From positions 20,783-84,782 of the forward strand of contig JALKBU010000104.1 of the NCBI GenBank assembly GCA_023091735.1: a stretch of DNA of 64,000 nucleotides, given 5' to 3'. Shown here one piece after another: positions 52,877-62,823 of this stretch. Origin of the DNA: Trichomonas tenax (taxonomy: Eukaryota; Parabasalia; Trichomonadida; Trichomonadidae). The translations under genes and the position numbers were made by a program. Below the pieces are notes generated by a model. It was not told the DNA's origin and made no database searches. It saw nothing but the letters and a program-made list of their open reading frames with translations. Positions within the stretch are counted from its first letter, which is position 1. Every line of letters begins with the position of its first letter.

Positions 52877-53258
52877 ACTGTCCAGATAATTCAAAATTGG
52901 TAATTTTTCACTAAATAATAAATACATATCCATATGTGTGGTAAACAGTGCTGGGAATGTCTACCAAAATTATTCATAAAATGTGGTAAATTTGCCAGCG
53001 CAGAAGTGTTTTAAGTCTCTAATTTGTTTTTAGCGACCAAAATTGGCAAAATTAGCATTACCATACATAATGTTTGATCTGGTTCTGACCCCTAGAGTTG
53101 ATACACTTCTGCCAGTGCAAATTTTATCGTGAAAGGTAATTTGCTTCAAAGATGTATACATGTGTTAATAGAGTGTATATAGATATCAAGTTTAAATATA
53201 TTTACTAAAATGCAGTTGGAATTCCACCAGTCTGCCAAAAAAATGAGAAGCAGGAAAA
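52877..53258. other. Intergenic, nothing recognised
   Basis: AT-rich spacer; no feature seen. Confidence 0.4.
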
Positions 53259-54044
53259 ATGTTGAAAATATTTAATCAGTTTTATATGTCGTCTAATAGC
53301 GATATGCGCAGCTCCAGGCCTAATGGCGAAGTGGCCAATATCCCATCTATACCACCGAAGCTCCTCAAAGAAGATTTCGAAACAACGCAAAGCAAGTTGG
53401 AGCTAAGAAGAAAAATTCGTGAAGCAAGACTCGCAATCCTTGGTCCAGCACTGAAGCAGCTGTGTCTGAGGATAGATCTACGTCCAGACATAAATTTAGA
53501 ACAATTTAGGAAGTTCGATTCACTTCTCGATTTGTTATATGAAAACAAGTCCGATTTTGAAAGTATAATCGATTCTCTTGAGATAGTTCGTAAATACATT
53601 GGACGCATAGACAGCCCAAAGACTCCATGGCAGCTATACACTGAAGCAGACGCTGTTATTAAGTCGAGTATCCAAAACGGCTTGATTTTCGACATGAACA
53701 AAATCGTCCACATGATGGATCATCCCATATCTACAGCTATAAAGCTCAAACACAAAGGCAAATGGATGTATGTGTTCTACATGACAAAGGCTAGCATGTT
53801 GAGGCCATTGATATCTGTTTTGTTCAACGGTAGAGACTTTGCAATCGATTGCATGTTGCCGAAGACAAATGCCCCTCCAAATCAAGAGCATGCGTCGGCA
53901 AATAGCAGCCCTAAAGACGCTGCTTTGGTCCCAATAGAGACAGATGATAAAGTTGAGACTAATGATAATAATAATCATTCTGAAGAGTTTAATAATTTAG
54001 AAGATTGCTCCGATGATTGCACAGGCTATGAATGCATTTTTTAA
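53259..54044 (+). CDS. Conserved-looking protein of unknown function
   Basis: 261 codons from ATG 53259; a second in-frame ATG at 53286 (MSSNSDMRSSR) could be used instead. Residues ~35-130 are helical and basic (KLELRRKIREARLAILGPAL, FRKFDSLLDLLYENKSDFES). A compact middle domain (~140-215) contains KLKHKGKWMYVFYMTKASML and LISVLFNGRDFAIDCM. The tail is acidic and Asn-rich and ends DDCTGYECIF. No membrane span, signal or catalytic motif is visible. Intact frame and balanced composition argue for a real gene; I do not recognise the family. Confidence 0.6.
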   Translation: MLKIFNQFYMSSNSDMRSSRPNGEVANIPSIPPKLLKEDFETTQSKLELRRKIREARLAILGPALKQLCLRIDLRPDINLEQFRKFDSLLDLLYENKSDFESIIDSLEIVRKYIGRIDSPKTPWQLYTEADAVIKSSIQNGLIFDMNKIVHMMDHPISTAIKLKHKGKWMYVFYMTKASMLRPLISVLFNGRDFAIDCMLPKTNAPPNQEHASANSSPKDAALVPIETDDKVETNDNNNHSEEFNNLEDCSDDCTGYECIF

Positions 54045-54226
54045 TATTTGATTAAATAAAAATGAATTAATTTGAATGATTTTTTTGGTGATTTTCGATT
54101 TTGGTGAAATTGAGATTTGACGTATTGTTATTGTTGTGAAATCACAATTATGTTCAATGAGTTAAGCGTATTGTGAGAAAATTTTAAGAAAAATATGAAA
54201 GCAAGTATAAAGTACAGTCTTGATGC

Positions 54227-54886
54227 TTATTTTTTATTGCCCTTGATTGTGAGGCCGAGGATGAGACCAACAACAACAACAGCGGCAATAACACCAATTA
54301 AAATAAAGATTAAACACTTTGTGCTATGCTTCTGATGTTCCTGAGCAACATTAAGGCTCTGATTTCCTTCAGCCATTTCCTCGTGAGCTTCTTCGATTGT
54401 GTTATCAACACGAACGACAATTTCGTGTTGTTCATCGATCTTCTCCTTAAGAAGTGTTGCAGCATCATCAATAGCCTTCATATCTTCGACAATATTCTGT
54501 GTTTCACAGTTCAAGTTCTCAACTTCGTTTGTTTCTTGGATTAAAGAAGCCTGGAGTGCGCCATCAGCTGAACCACCACCTTGCTTCTGCTGCTGCGCTT
54601 CCTGTTTCTCGTAGATTTCGATTTGTTTTTCGGCATCTTCTTTGATTTCCTGAAATTCGCCGCAAAGACCGTCATACTTCTCCTGCTGCTCCGGTGAAGC
54701 GTTGGCAATCAGTGGTGGGATCTGAACTTGAAGATTTCCAAGATCTTTAAAGTGTTTTTTAACCATCTCGCGTTTAGACTTGTTATTGAGGTTCGGAAGC
54801 TCCTTCTTGACATTGTTTAAACGGTTTTCGAAATTGTTGATAAGCTGGTTAACGTTTTGTGGCTCTCCACCTCTCTTTAAGCTCAT
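54227..54886 (-). CDS. Syntaxin-like Q-SNARE with C-terminal anchor
   Basis: 219 codons from ATG 54886 (MSLKRGGEPQ). The N-terminal half is a helical Habc-type region. The SNARE motif lies at ~125-185 (LNCETQNIVEDM, LLKEKIDEQHEIVVRVDNTIEEA), with the Gln of IDEQHEI in the ionic zero layer, followed by GNQSLNVAQEHQKHS as in syntaxins. Residues ~190-212 form a single membrane span (LIFILIGVIAAVVVVGLILGL) and the last residues are basic. It would act as a Qa-type SNARE in membrane fusion; which compartment cannot be told. Intact, tail-anchored. Confidence 0.88.
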   Translation of the reverse strand: MSLKRGGEPQNVNQLINNFENRLNNVKKELPNLNNKSKREMVKKHFKDLGNLQVQIPPLIANASPEQQEKYDGLCGEFQEIKEDAEKQIEIYEKQEAQQQKQGGGSADGALQASLIQETNEVENLNCETQNIVEDMKAIDDAATLLKEKIDEQHEIVVRVDNTIEEAHEEMAEGNQSLNVAQEHQKHSTKCLIFILIGVIAAVVVVGLILGLTIKGNKK

Positions 54887-55124
54887 CTTTTGGAAATTGT
54901 CACTTTTTGATTGATGGATTTTTTGGAGAAGTAACAAAGTTGCGAATCTAACATGTAAAGTGGAAAAATTAAAAATGATAAAAGGCGGAAAAACACCTCT
55001 AGTGGATTGAGCGCATAGTGCAATAAATATTGAACTTTCCTGGAACTTATTGCCTTAAATTTTAGCATGTCCTTGCAGTTTCACTTTTCCAAATATTTCT
55101 TCGGTAAAATTCGAAGGTTTTATC

Positions 55125-55866
55125 ACGAGTGCTAGACAAATCCAACTAACGTGTTTTGTAAAGTGTCAGATTTGTTAGAACTCGAGAGCCAGTTTGCATT
55201 TAACAAAAATAGAAAAAAAAAAAAGAAAAAAATTAGTGAATTTTTAAAAATATGGGCGGATTGAAATATTAGAGAGGTTATAAATTTGGAAAGAGATTAC
55301 TTATTGCTAGCATAAATGTAATTATCATTCAAAATTTAAATAACTTACTGTTTAAAAAAAATTTAAAATCGAAAAGTGAAAATAAAAATAAATTAGGGAT
55401 TCTAATAATGTGAAATAAAGAAGTTATGTTTAAAATAATCAGAGACAAAATAAGATGGTGGAATAAAATTAAAAGAAAGATTTTTTCGATAAGGGAGACT
55501 CAGGCTTGGCGCCTAAAGAGTAGTGTCGTGCAGACCTCAGTGGCACCGCCAGTGTCGACGCAGGCTTGGCTTGTGGGTCGTCGATCAATCACAACATCGA
55601 AGACTGCGAATCATGCTTAGAGCTTGAAGAGTAGTGTCGTGCAGACCTCAGTGGCACCGCCAGTGTCGAAGACTGCGAATCATGCACTGGGACACCAAGT
55701 ATAACATCTAAGTATCGTGAAGGCCGTGCATACCTTCACGCACTTTCGAAGCTCTGTCTAGATGACCCATTGCAAAATGACACTTTTTGTAAGCTGTGCA
55801 CCAACTCTATTTCTGACAAATCTGACACTTTACAAAACACGTTAGTTGAATTTGTCCAGCACTCGT
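55125..55866. mobile_element. 742-bp inverted-repeat element with GC-rich core
   Basis: The ends 55125-55180 and 55811-55866 are inverted 56-bp repeats with few mismatches (start ACGAGTGCT, shared core ctaacgtgttttgtaaagtg). Both sides are flanked by tttatc (55119-55124 and 55867-55872), a good 6-bp target-site duplication. The interior is AT-rich on the left and unusually GC-rich from 55490 to 55760, with internal duplications. No ORF of note, so it is non-autonomous. Confidence 0.8.
55517..55685. repeat. GC-rich direct repeats inside the 742-bp element
   Basis: A 42-bp word is exactly duplicated at 55517-55558 and 55628-55669. A second 20-bp word (tcgaagactgcgaatcatgc) is at 55597-55616 and 55666-55685. 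A third, caggcttggc, occurs at 55501-55510 and 55561-55570. Local GC is well above the window average. Confidence 0.85.
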
Positions 55867-56559
55867 TTTATCACAAAAAATTAAGTTTTTAAAAATGTTG
55901 GCCTCCTTAATGGCTAACTCCGCTGCATGAGCTTGCAGAGGCATCAATCATATGACAGCAATACAGATTCATAGAGCGCATGACATCCACAACAGAAATA
56001 TTCTTCAATATCTAATTTTATGAATTGAATCAATTCAATTTTCGACTTTACTTAGCTCTCCTAGCTTAGTTTTGCATCACATGTCATACATCATACTACT
56101 CTAACCACTCATTAAAACTCATTACATTTCGAGACTGATATCTCATGGTATTAGATTTTCGCAACAAAGTTCGGCATTATATACACATACATGACATAGT
56201 GATATATCGAACTCTCCCTCCAAATTATTTTGAGTGTAGGCTAATTTTAGAAATGTAAATTTCGGGATAAAATAGTTTACAATTGCAAATTTCGGGAATA
56301 GGGAAGAAATGTGTTTGTAATCCTTTCTCTGTGTCCACATATCAGAGCACAGTTTGCACATACAGCTTATGTCAAGTTATGGATAGTTTGGTTGTTATAT
56401 AAAAATGAAATATTTGATATTATAGTAAATCTGGCTAATATTACAAGGATAAAGCCAAAATATACTTTTTATTATGTTTCACATATCTTATATGGAATAT
56501 TATTAAGATTGAGCTATTTATATATAATTAGCATTACCATTTTTTAGTTAAAAACTGAA
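55867..56559. other. Intergenic, nothing recognised
   Basis: AT-rich sequence downstream of the 742-bp element; ORFs lack coding character. Confidence 0.4.
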
Positions 56560-56904
56560 TTAAGTTCACTATTCAATTATACTCGTATTCTGAATGTTGT
56601 TTTTAGTGTGTTTAGATTGAAGTCAGACTTTTATGAGGAGAATAATTGGTATTGAGGTGTTATGGTGTGTTTTAAAGCAATAGATAATAGAAGTGAATCT
56701 ATTAACAATTTTACATACATAAAGAGCTGTAACTTTGTGAAAATTCATGATTTAATATGTTATTTTGGAAATATATCGATATTTATGCAATTTGAGCATC
56801 TATTACTGTGTGTCAATGGTATATGCACTCGGTTAATTATGTTTCTCAAGCCCCAATGTGCTGTGGGCACACAGTTGTTGGAGAAAGATGAATCACGAAC
56901 ATAA
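56560..56904 (+). pseudogene. Possible remnant of a beta-helix surface protein
   Basis: An 80-codon frame from ATG 56662 (KAIDNRSESINNFTYIKSCNF) has the Asn/Cys/Ile pattern of the beta-helix proteins at 37-727 and 60115-60620. The same phase appears coding for a few codons upstream of a TGA at 56656-56658. No longer repeat array is preserved. Weak call from composition only. Confidence 0.25.
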
Positions 56905-57418
56905 CTTATTGTGTTGATCCTCTTCTTGGTACTTGTATCAATAAGCCATGCTTGCAGCGACATTTTCATAGAGAAAAAGACTAAAGTAATATGTTTTAAA
57001 ATATTTGGAATTTGATTATGATTTGAAAGTGTTTTTAACATTACCATCATTGTATATGTCTCATTTTAATCACTGCCATAGAATAATTAATGCTATTTAT
57101 TATTTTTGACTATCTGACGTGTAAAAAGTGAAATATGATATGTAACAAAATTGACAGATATGATAAAATATGACATGTAAAATATTTTTGACAATGTAAA
57201 CAAAATCAGAAAGTTGCATTTTACGTTTGTATTCATATGCGGGCGCTATGTTATCTATAATTTAACAATAGATATTCACTTTTATTGAGTTTTCAAAATT
57301 AATAAATTTAATATTAACACTAAACATTAAATAATCTAAGGAATAAGTCATACCTACGCGTGATGTGTTGCTTTGTGGCCGTCAAAAACATCAAATATCT
57401 ACTCAAAACTATCCATTT
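56905..57418. other. Intergenic, nothing recognised
   Basis: AT-rich; no supported feature before the hairpin cluster. Confidence 0.35.
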
Positions 57419-57640
57419 GATCAAATATCCTTAGAAATGAAGCATTTCTGGTCGATATTCTCCTATATATTGATTTATTGGAACAAATGGACTTGTATCG
57501 CTTGATTTCTAAGGATATTTGATCTTGAAATAGTTACACACTATAGTTCATTCTGTAGAGTAGCTGCTTGATATATCCGAACTCTAGATGTAAATGACAT
57601 AGTTATTAATTTCAAAAGTCGATATTTGATTCAATAAAGA

Positions 57641-58214
57641 GTAAATCTTGAGAAAAATGAACAGTTTCTAGCACAGACCTTCTAGAAATTCGTTGTCCTA
57701 GAGGACTTGTGTTAGAAACTGTTAATTTTTCTCGAGAGTTACGAATCTGATTATTAGATTTCGTAAATATCACATGTTGTCTAATATCATGACAAGCAGA
57801 TACCTATAGGCTATCTGTACGTCATGTTAGTAGACAACAAAAGTACGTTATGCTGATTGAGAAATGAGATGTTTGTATCAGTCGCATTTTCTATTACTCT
57901 CTAAGGTTTATGTGGCATGTAGTGTCATAGGGTCTTTAGAAAGAAGTAGAAAATGTATGAATGAATTGGAGCATCAAATTAATGAATATGAGCGAATTTC
58001 GAAGACGTCAACGACCAACAAATGGCTAGCTAAGAAGAACAGCTTCGAATTGGCCATTTGCTGGCAGTTGATGCCTTGATTGTGATGATATTGGATGAGA
58101 ATCGATGAATTCATGTGCGTTCTAAAGTAGCTTTCCATTGGCTAAAGTGACATATGCATTGGCAGACCCTCAAGATCAATGAAAAATTAGTGGAGAACTA
58201 TCAATAATTATTAT
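57641..58214 (-). repeat. Hairpin unit 0 (inverted orientation)
   Basis: Read on the minus strand it shows the same order as the other units: body, main stem (58053-58075 pairing with 58004-58026, 18 of 23 matching), a 'ttttctac' hairpin near 57885-57957, the 'gtctaat' hairpin 57776-57838, then the 'gaacagtt' hairpin 57647-57736. Its outer end (ataacgtacttttt, about 58213-58226) is inverted relative to aaaagtacgttat at 57839. Confidence 0.65.
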
Positions 58215-58429
58215 AACGTACTTTTTCTTATAAATACTTTTTATAATCTAAAAAACGACTGCGTCGTTTATTTAAAATTACAAATATCACCTTTCATTCT
58301 TTAGAAAATGAAATTTATTTGAACCAATTAATTATTTTTTTAATACAGTCATTTTTCTGCTTCAAAGAATTTTGTGATTTAAAAACAAAACAAAACATTC
58401 TGCAACATCATATTTTGTGCTTTTCAAGA

Positions 58430-58890
58430 AAAAGTACGTTATAAAGATTGTTTATGCGTTATCCAGTAGTTCTTCAGTGATTAGGAGTGATACCAAGGCA
58501 GATATCCCTCTAGTCAATGAAGAGCTAGTGGTTTGTCGTTCAACATTTTCCAAGTTCTTCGATTTTCTCACAATTTCAGCACAATCAAGGCACCAACAGT
58601 CAACAAACCGCAAACACGAAGCTTTTCTTCGTACCCAATGGTTTGCTGACTGTTGGTGCATCGAAATTTGCTCATTTCTAACTCATTCTAAAACTTTTTA
58701 CAAATCTACATTTTCTACGGATCTCTGAGATTGCTAAGACATAAGATGGCCTATAAACATCAAAGATCCGTAGAAAATTCGTTTTATCTAAAAATTACAT
58801 CCATCGATCTAAATTTAGTGCATTAACTGTCTAATAGGATGACAAACAGATAACCTATGAACTTCATCTTGCCATCCTATTAGATAGCTA
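58430..58890 (+). repeat. Hairpin unit 1
   Basis: Stem pairs: 58463-58480 with 58514-58531; 58589-58609 with 58640-58659 (19 of 20 core pairs); 58711-58724 with 58764-58777; and 58827-58843 with 58871-58887. The unit aligns with 58905-59360 along its whole length (shared words 'ccctctag', 'gctagtgg', 'gctcatttctaactcattc'). Confidence 0.7.
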
Positions 58891-58904
58891 AACCTTTCTA
58901 CGAT

Positions 58905-59480
58905 TTACAATATTGTTCATGCATTCCCCACTAGTTTTCACTGATTTTGAGGACCATCAGTGAAGAAATCCCTCTAGATAGTGAAAAGCTAGTGGATCGC
59001 AATTAAAAATATCACAAGTTCATCGATATTCTCGCAAACACAGCACGATCAAGGCATCAATAGCCGACAATCCATTGTATACGAAGGATCTGTTCATCTC
59101 CAATGATTTGCTGACTTTTGATGCCATCGGTATCCGCTCATTTCTAACTCATTCCAATTCTTTTTTCAAATCTTCATTTTCTACTACTCTCTGAGGTCCT
59201 TGGAACTTTTGATGATACAGGAACCTTATGTAGTCATAGAAAATCCGATTAACCAAAATATTCCATTTATTGATATACATTAGTCGCTTTGCTTGTCTAA
59301 TTCCATGACAAACCGATAGCTTATGCACATCAGTTTGTCAATGCATTAGACAAGCCAAGTAATCTACAATATTTAGTTTTGCGTTAATTTAATATCATCA
59401 AAATTGAACAATTCATAACATAAGTTCTCCAGAAATGCGCTGTTCCGGAGAGCTTATGCTATGAATTGTTCAATTTTGAT
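58905..59480 (+). repeat. Hairpin unit 2
   Basis: Direct copy of unit 1 about 65-70% identical by eye. Stems: 58928-58941 with 58981-58995; 59053-59073 with 59105-59125; 59291-59313 with 59333-59355; plus the 84-nt hairpin 59397-59480, whose 38-nt arms differ at three positions. Confidence 0.7.
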
Positions 59481-60114
59481 TATATTTATGCAATTTGAAT
59501 AATTATCGATTTACTGTACTAACAAGCGCGAAAATTACATCTATAGAGCAATCATATTCGATACACACCCTGCATGATTAAATATAGTTTTTTATCAATA
59601 ATCAATAAATCTATTAAGATTGATTTTTAATTCTTCAATATTATTGACAATACTTCCGATATCCGTGCTCATAATATTAATAGCTGTTAAGGTATTTTGA
59701 CATTGTCGCTTTACAAAGAATCACCTTACCTGTCAGATATTTTTTGATGCGTTATGTTATCCCTATTTCTATTGAATTAGCTACATACACATCTAAGCAT
59801 ACCTTTTTCTTAATCTAATTAATTTCAATTCACCTATATTTTTTTTTTGATTAAATAAATATCTTTTACATGATTTATAAACATTTTAGATACATCGGAT
59901 ACAGGTCATCCAAATAGGTTATGTATAAATACAAATCATATCACAAGATTTAAATCATAATTCTTATTTCCACACATGCTCCAGATGAGGTAGTAGAAAT
60001 GTGGAAGGAAAAATGAAGTAAATTAAACTTACTTATAAATTGGAAAAAATAATTTTACTTATCAAATTTTTGTTGTTTACATGATATTTTTGATTTGTAA
60101 ACCTGTCACGTTTC
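59481..60114. other. Intergenic, nothing recognised
   Basis: AT-rich; no feature seen. Confidence 0.35.
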
Positions 60115-60620
60115 TAGAAAGGTAGATGACTCATTGTGTTAACATCGGTAAAATCATCATTTTCATTTTCACATATGCAATTTGTTAAAGTTATATAATC
60201 AGGATCGCCAAATATTGTTAATGCAGTGTTCCCTTTGATGATTGAATTTTCTATATTTAGGATTTTTGAATCAGTAAAAAAGAAATACTCTTATTACTTA
60301 TCTTCAACTATATAAGAATATAGAATTTTGTTTGAAAGAGTTGTGGCGCCAATGCATGGTCAACCATTTGCTTAATTATTAAAAAAAGTTGAATAGTTTG
60401 TTAGCAACTCACCATTTTCAGAAGCTGAAAAACAATATCCTGCAATACTTAAAGAGTATGAAACATTATCTCGGAGCAACAAAATACGTCCTTCTCTATT
60501 GTCGAGAACAGAATTTCCAAATCTTGTGTAACCGCAAGAAATTGTGGAATAAAAAATGTAATTCTTCATATCACCAATTCTATCATTAGCTGCTTCAGTG
60601 AATGAATACAGGTTGCGCAT
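60115..60620 (-). pseudogene. Beta-helix (Pmp-like) surface protein remnant
   Basis: From ATG 60620 one frame gives 82 codons (SFTEAANDRIGDMKNYIFY, NVSYSLSIAGYCFSASENG) to a TAA. The same phase, with a TGA and a double TAA in between, continues with GATTLSNKILYSYIVEDK and IENSIIKGNTALTIFGDP to about 60117. The pattern of N-x-x-I/S-x-x-N and Gly/Cys turns matches trichomonad beta-helix surface proteins. At least four in-frame stops mark it as a decayed fragment lacking its N-terminal leader. Confidence 0.6.
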
Positions 60621-60791
60621 ATTTTATTTTTGAAATAGTTAAGTCTTAAATAAACATATATTATAATTTTTATAATTGTTGTTGACCAAAATTCAATTTT
60701 TAACGACCATTTTACTTTTTGGCGTTTTAATTAATTAAATCCCCTAAAGAAAAGAGATTACGATCAAAAGAGAATTTTAAAAATAAAAAAG

Positions 60792-60796
60792 AAAAA
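60792..60796 (-). terminator. Pol III terminator of tRNA-Gly
   Basis: Five T residues on the minus strand, 4 nt past the tRNA 3' end. Confidence 0.7.
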
Positions 60797-60800
60797 GTAT

Positions 60801-60872
60801 TGCACTGCCCGGGAATCGAACCCGGATTAAAAGCTTGGAAGGCTCTCATGATAACCACTACACTAGCAGTGC
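60801..60872 (-). tRNA. tRNA-Gly (anticodon TCC)
   Basis: 72 nt including the discriminator A. The acceptor stem GCACTGC pairs fully with GCAGTGC. The D-arm starts GTGTAGTGG (A box). The anticodon stem AGAGC/GCTTT encloses the loop CTTCCAA with anticodon TCC at 60839-60837. A 4-nt variable region follows, then the T-stem CCGGG with loop TTCGATT and CCCGG (B box). All stems pair, with one G-U in the anticodon stem. It reads GGA (and possibly GGG) codons. No intron; CCA not encoded. Confidence 0.96.
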
Positions 60873-61161
60873 TTTACATTAAATTTTCAGAAAGACTATT
60901 TTAGATATTTTTTTAAATAAATCCTTTGTGCTCTTTACATGTAATAATGTCAAAAATATTGTCTTCTCTTTTAAATCATTTACTATAATCTCCATCATCT
61001 AAATTATTTATCCACAAAGTTTGCTAATTTTTTTTCAACTATTTGATTTTTTTAACTATATTTCATTGTTTTCAACCAACCATTAATAATTTACTATATA
61101 TAAAACATAAGCATATTGATTTTACAACGCAATATTTACAACATCAGTCACATATATAAAT
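60873..61161. other. Intergenic, nothing recognised
   Basis: AT-rich spacer upstream of the tRNA and downstream of the ankyrin gene. Confidence 0.4.
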
Positions 61162-62823
61162 TCAAATTAATAAACAACATTGACTTTTAATATTAGCATC
61201 TTGAAGAAGTAATCTCTTCATTTCCGTAGACCTCACATGTGTTAGTGCATTATTATCCATTGTAACACCGTTATAAATCAATAATTTCGCCATTTCAACA
61301 CTATCATTCTTCACAGCGACACAAACAGGTGTATCACCATTAGCATCGGTAATCTTTGCGTCAGCCTTGTTCTGTAACAAATATTCTGTTAATTGATAAT
61401 CTCCATTTTCAACTGCATAGTGAAGGGCCGTTCTCTTTTCATTGTTCTGATCATCGATATTAGCGCCATAATGTAATAAGTATGTTGCTGAATTAAGTCT
61501 TTTATCTGATTCTTTTCTAATATCAAAAGTGCTTTCCCGCTTCTTAAACTTAGCAACAAGAATAAGCGGAGTGTTGTTATCTTTGTCTCTGGCATTAACA
61601 TCTGCTTTGTTGTGTCCTAAATATTTAATTATATCTTCATTCGCGTTAGAAGCAGCGGCAAGCATAGGAGTCATCTTATCACCATCAACACTGTTTACAT
61701 TTGCGCTGTTAGCCATTAAATATTTTACAGCATTATAATTTTGAATTAAAGCTGCGTGAACGATCGGCGAAAATCCGTTAATGACGTCCCTCATGTTTGG
61801 TTTGTATCTCACTAAGAATTTAATTGCATCAGTGTCATCGTTATATAAAGCTGTTAAAAACGGTGTTGCGCCGGTTTTGTTTTGTGTTTCTTTGTCTGCA
61901 CCATGTTCTATGAGTTCCTGGGCGATTTTGAAGCTTCCATAGTAAGTCGCCATTGCCAAAGCGGACATTCCATCGAAATCTTTAATATCAAGTTGTGCAT
62001 TGTGTTCAATTAGATATATTGCAAAATCAAGATCATTATCATAGGCTGCACGTATCAAAGGTGTCATACCATCAGAATCTCGCTTATTAATGTTAAATCC
62101 TTTTTCAATAATCAAATTTGCTGTGACTTTATATCCTAAACTCATGCAATTACGAAGTATCTCATAGTCATCAATCATGCTCGCAGAGTTTTCAACCTTA
62201 AAAAGTATTTCTAAGCAGCCATAATTGTATTGTTTTTCTGCCATGTCGACATATCGAGAACTGACTAAACTAATCTTATTTTCTTTGTATACTTGTATCA
62301 GTAATCGCATATTAAAGACATCGATGCAAAGATCTGGAGTAATATATTCTCTTATCTTGTCAATGTTGTGTTCTATCATGTCAAAACGGTAGCACATAGC
62401 CATTCTGTAGGTTGTTGCCCTGTAATCGAATTTGAATTTGTCTTGTTCAAAGAAATGATCAACAACTTTTGTGTTTCCTAAAATAACGGCGATTGAAACA
62501 ATATCGTACGGTTCATCATTGACAGACAACTCGAAGTCCAAATTGATATCATCGAATCTCGTTGTATTCGGATCTTTCAGTATTTGGAACGTTTCGGAAT
62601 AAGGGCCTGTATACAGTTTGTCGTCGTTCACTTTGTTGTACAGTTCGTGGATCTTTCGGACTTGCCGCAGTAAATTCTCGTTATAGTGAGTATTCAAAAC
62701 TGTCTCAGCTTTCTGCACAAGTTGCTTCAAAGGAAGTGCGATGTAAGTGAACATCTCCTTCTCAAGGGCCAATTGCTTAATTACGCAGTTTGAGAATTCA
62801 CTGTAATTGTTACTTTCGGTCAT
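61162..62823 (-). CDS. Ankyrin-repeat protein with CaaX-like C-terminus
   Basis: 553 codons from ATG 62823, intact. Residues 1-~225 are the helical N-terminal domain that precedes ankyrin repeats in the trichomonad family. From ~225 to ~535 there are about nine or ten repeats (GMTPLIRAAYDNDLDFAIYLIEH, GMSALAMATYYGSFKIAQELIEHGAD, RTALHYAVENGDYQLTEYLLQN). The protein ends KSQCCLLI; CLLI has the C-a-a-X form recognised by geranylgeranyltransferase, so membrane attachment is plausible. Ankyrin arrays bind proteins; the partner is unknown. The neighbouring broken ankyrin gene at 5217-7164 has no such tail. Confidence 0.88.
   Translation of the reverse strand: MTESNNYSEFSNCVIKQLALEKEMFTYIALPLKQLVQKAETVLNTHYNENLLRQVRKIHELYNKVNDDKLYTGPYSETFQILKDPNTTRFDDINLDFELSVNDEPYDIVSIAVILGNTKVVDHFFEQDKFKFDYRATTYRMAMCYRFDMIEHNIDKIREYITPDLCIDVFNMRLLIQVYKENKISLVSSRYVDMAEKQYNYGCLEILFKVENSASMIDDYEILRNCMSLGYKVTANLIIEKGFNINKRDSDGMTPLIRAAYDNDLDFAIYLIEHNAQLDIKDFDGMSALAMATYYGSFKIAQELIEHGADKETQNKTGATPFLTALYNDDTDAIKFLVRYKPNMRDVINGFSPIVHAALIQNYNAVKYLMANSANVNSVDGDKMTPMLAAASNANEDIIKYLGHNKADVNARDKDNNTPLILVAKFKKRESTFDIRKESDKRLNSATYLLHYGANIDDQNNEKRTALHYAVENGDYQLTEYLLQNKADAKITDANGDTPVCVAVKNDSVEMAKLLIYNGVTMDNNALTHVRSTEMKRLLLQDANIKSQCCLLI

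Larger units (their letters stand above)
57419..59480. repeat. Cluster of conserved hairpins in three repeat units
   Basis: A 2-kb non-coding block made of one inverted and two directly repeated ~470-bp units. Each unit carries several long imperfect palindromes, all AT-rich with short loops. Individual stems include 57419-57442/57501-57524, 57647-57686/57697-57736, 57776-57803/57811-57838, 58589-58609/58640-58659, 58827-58843/58871-58887, 59291-59313/59333-59355 and 59397-59434/59443-59480. No ORF explains it. It could be a nest of foldback elements or a family of structured RNAs. Confidence 0.75.

Noticed and set aside
57419..59480. CRISPR-like array
   Set aside because: Units are ~470 bp palindromic blocks in mixed orientation, not short identical repeats with unique spacers, and the host is eukaryotic.
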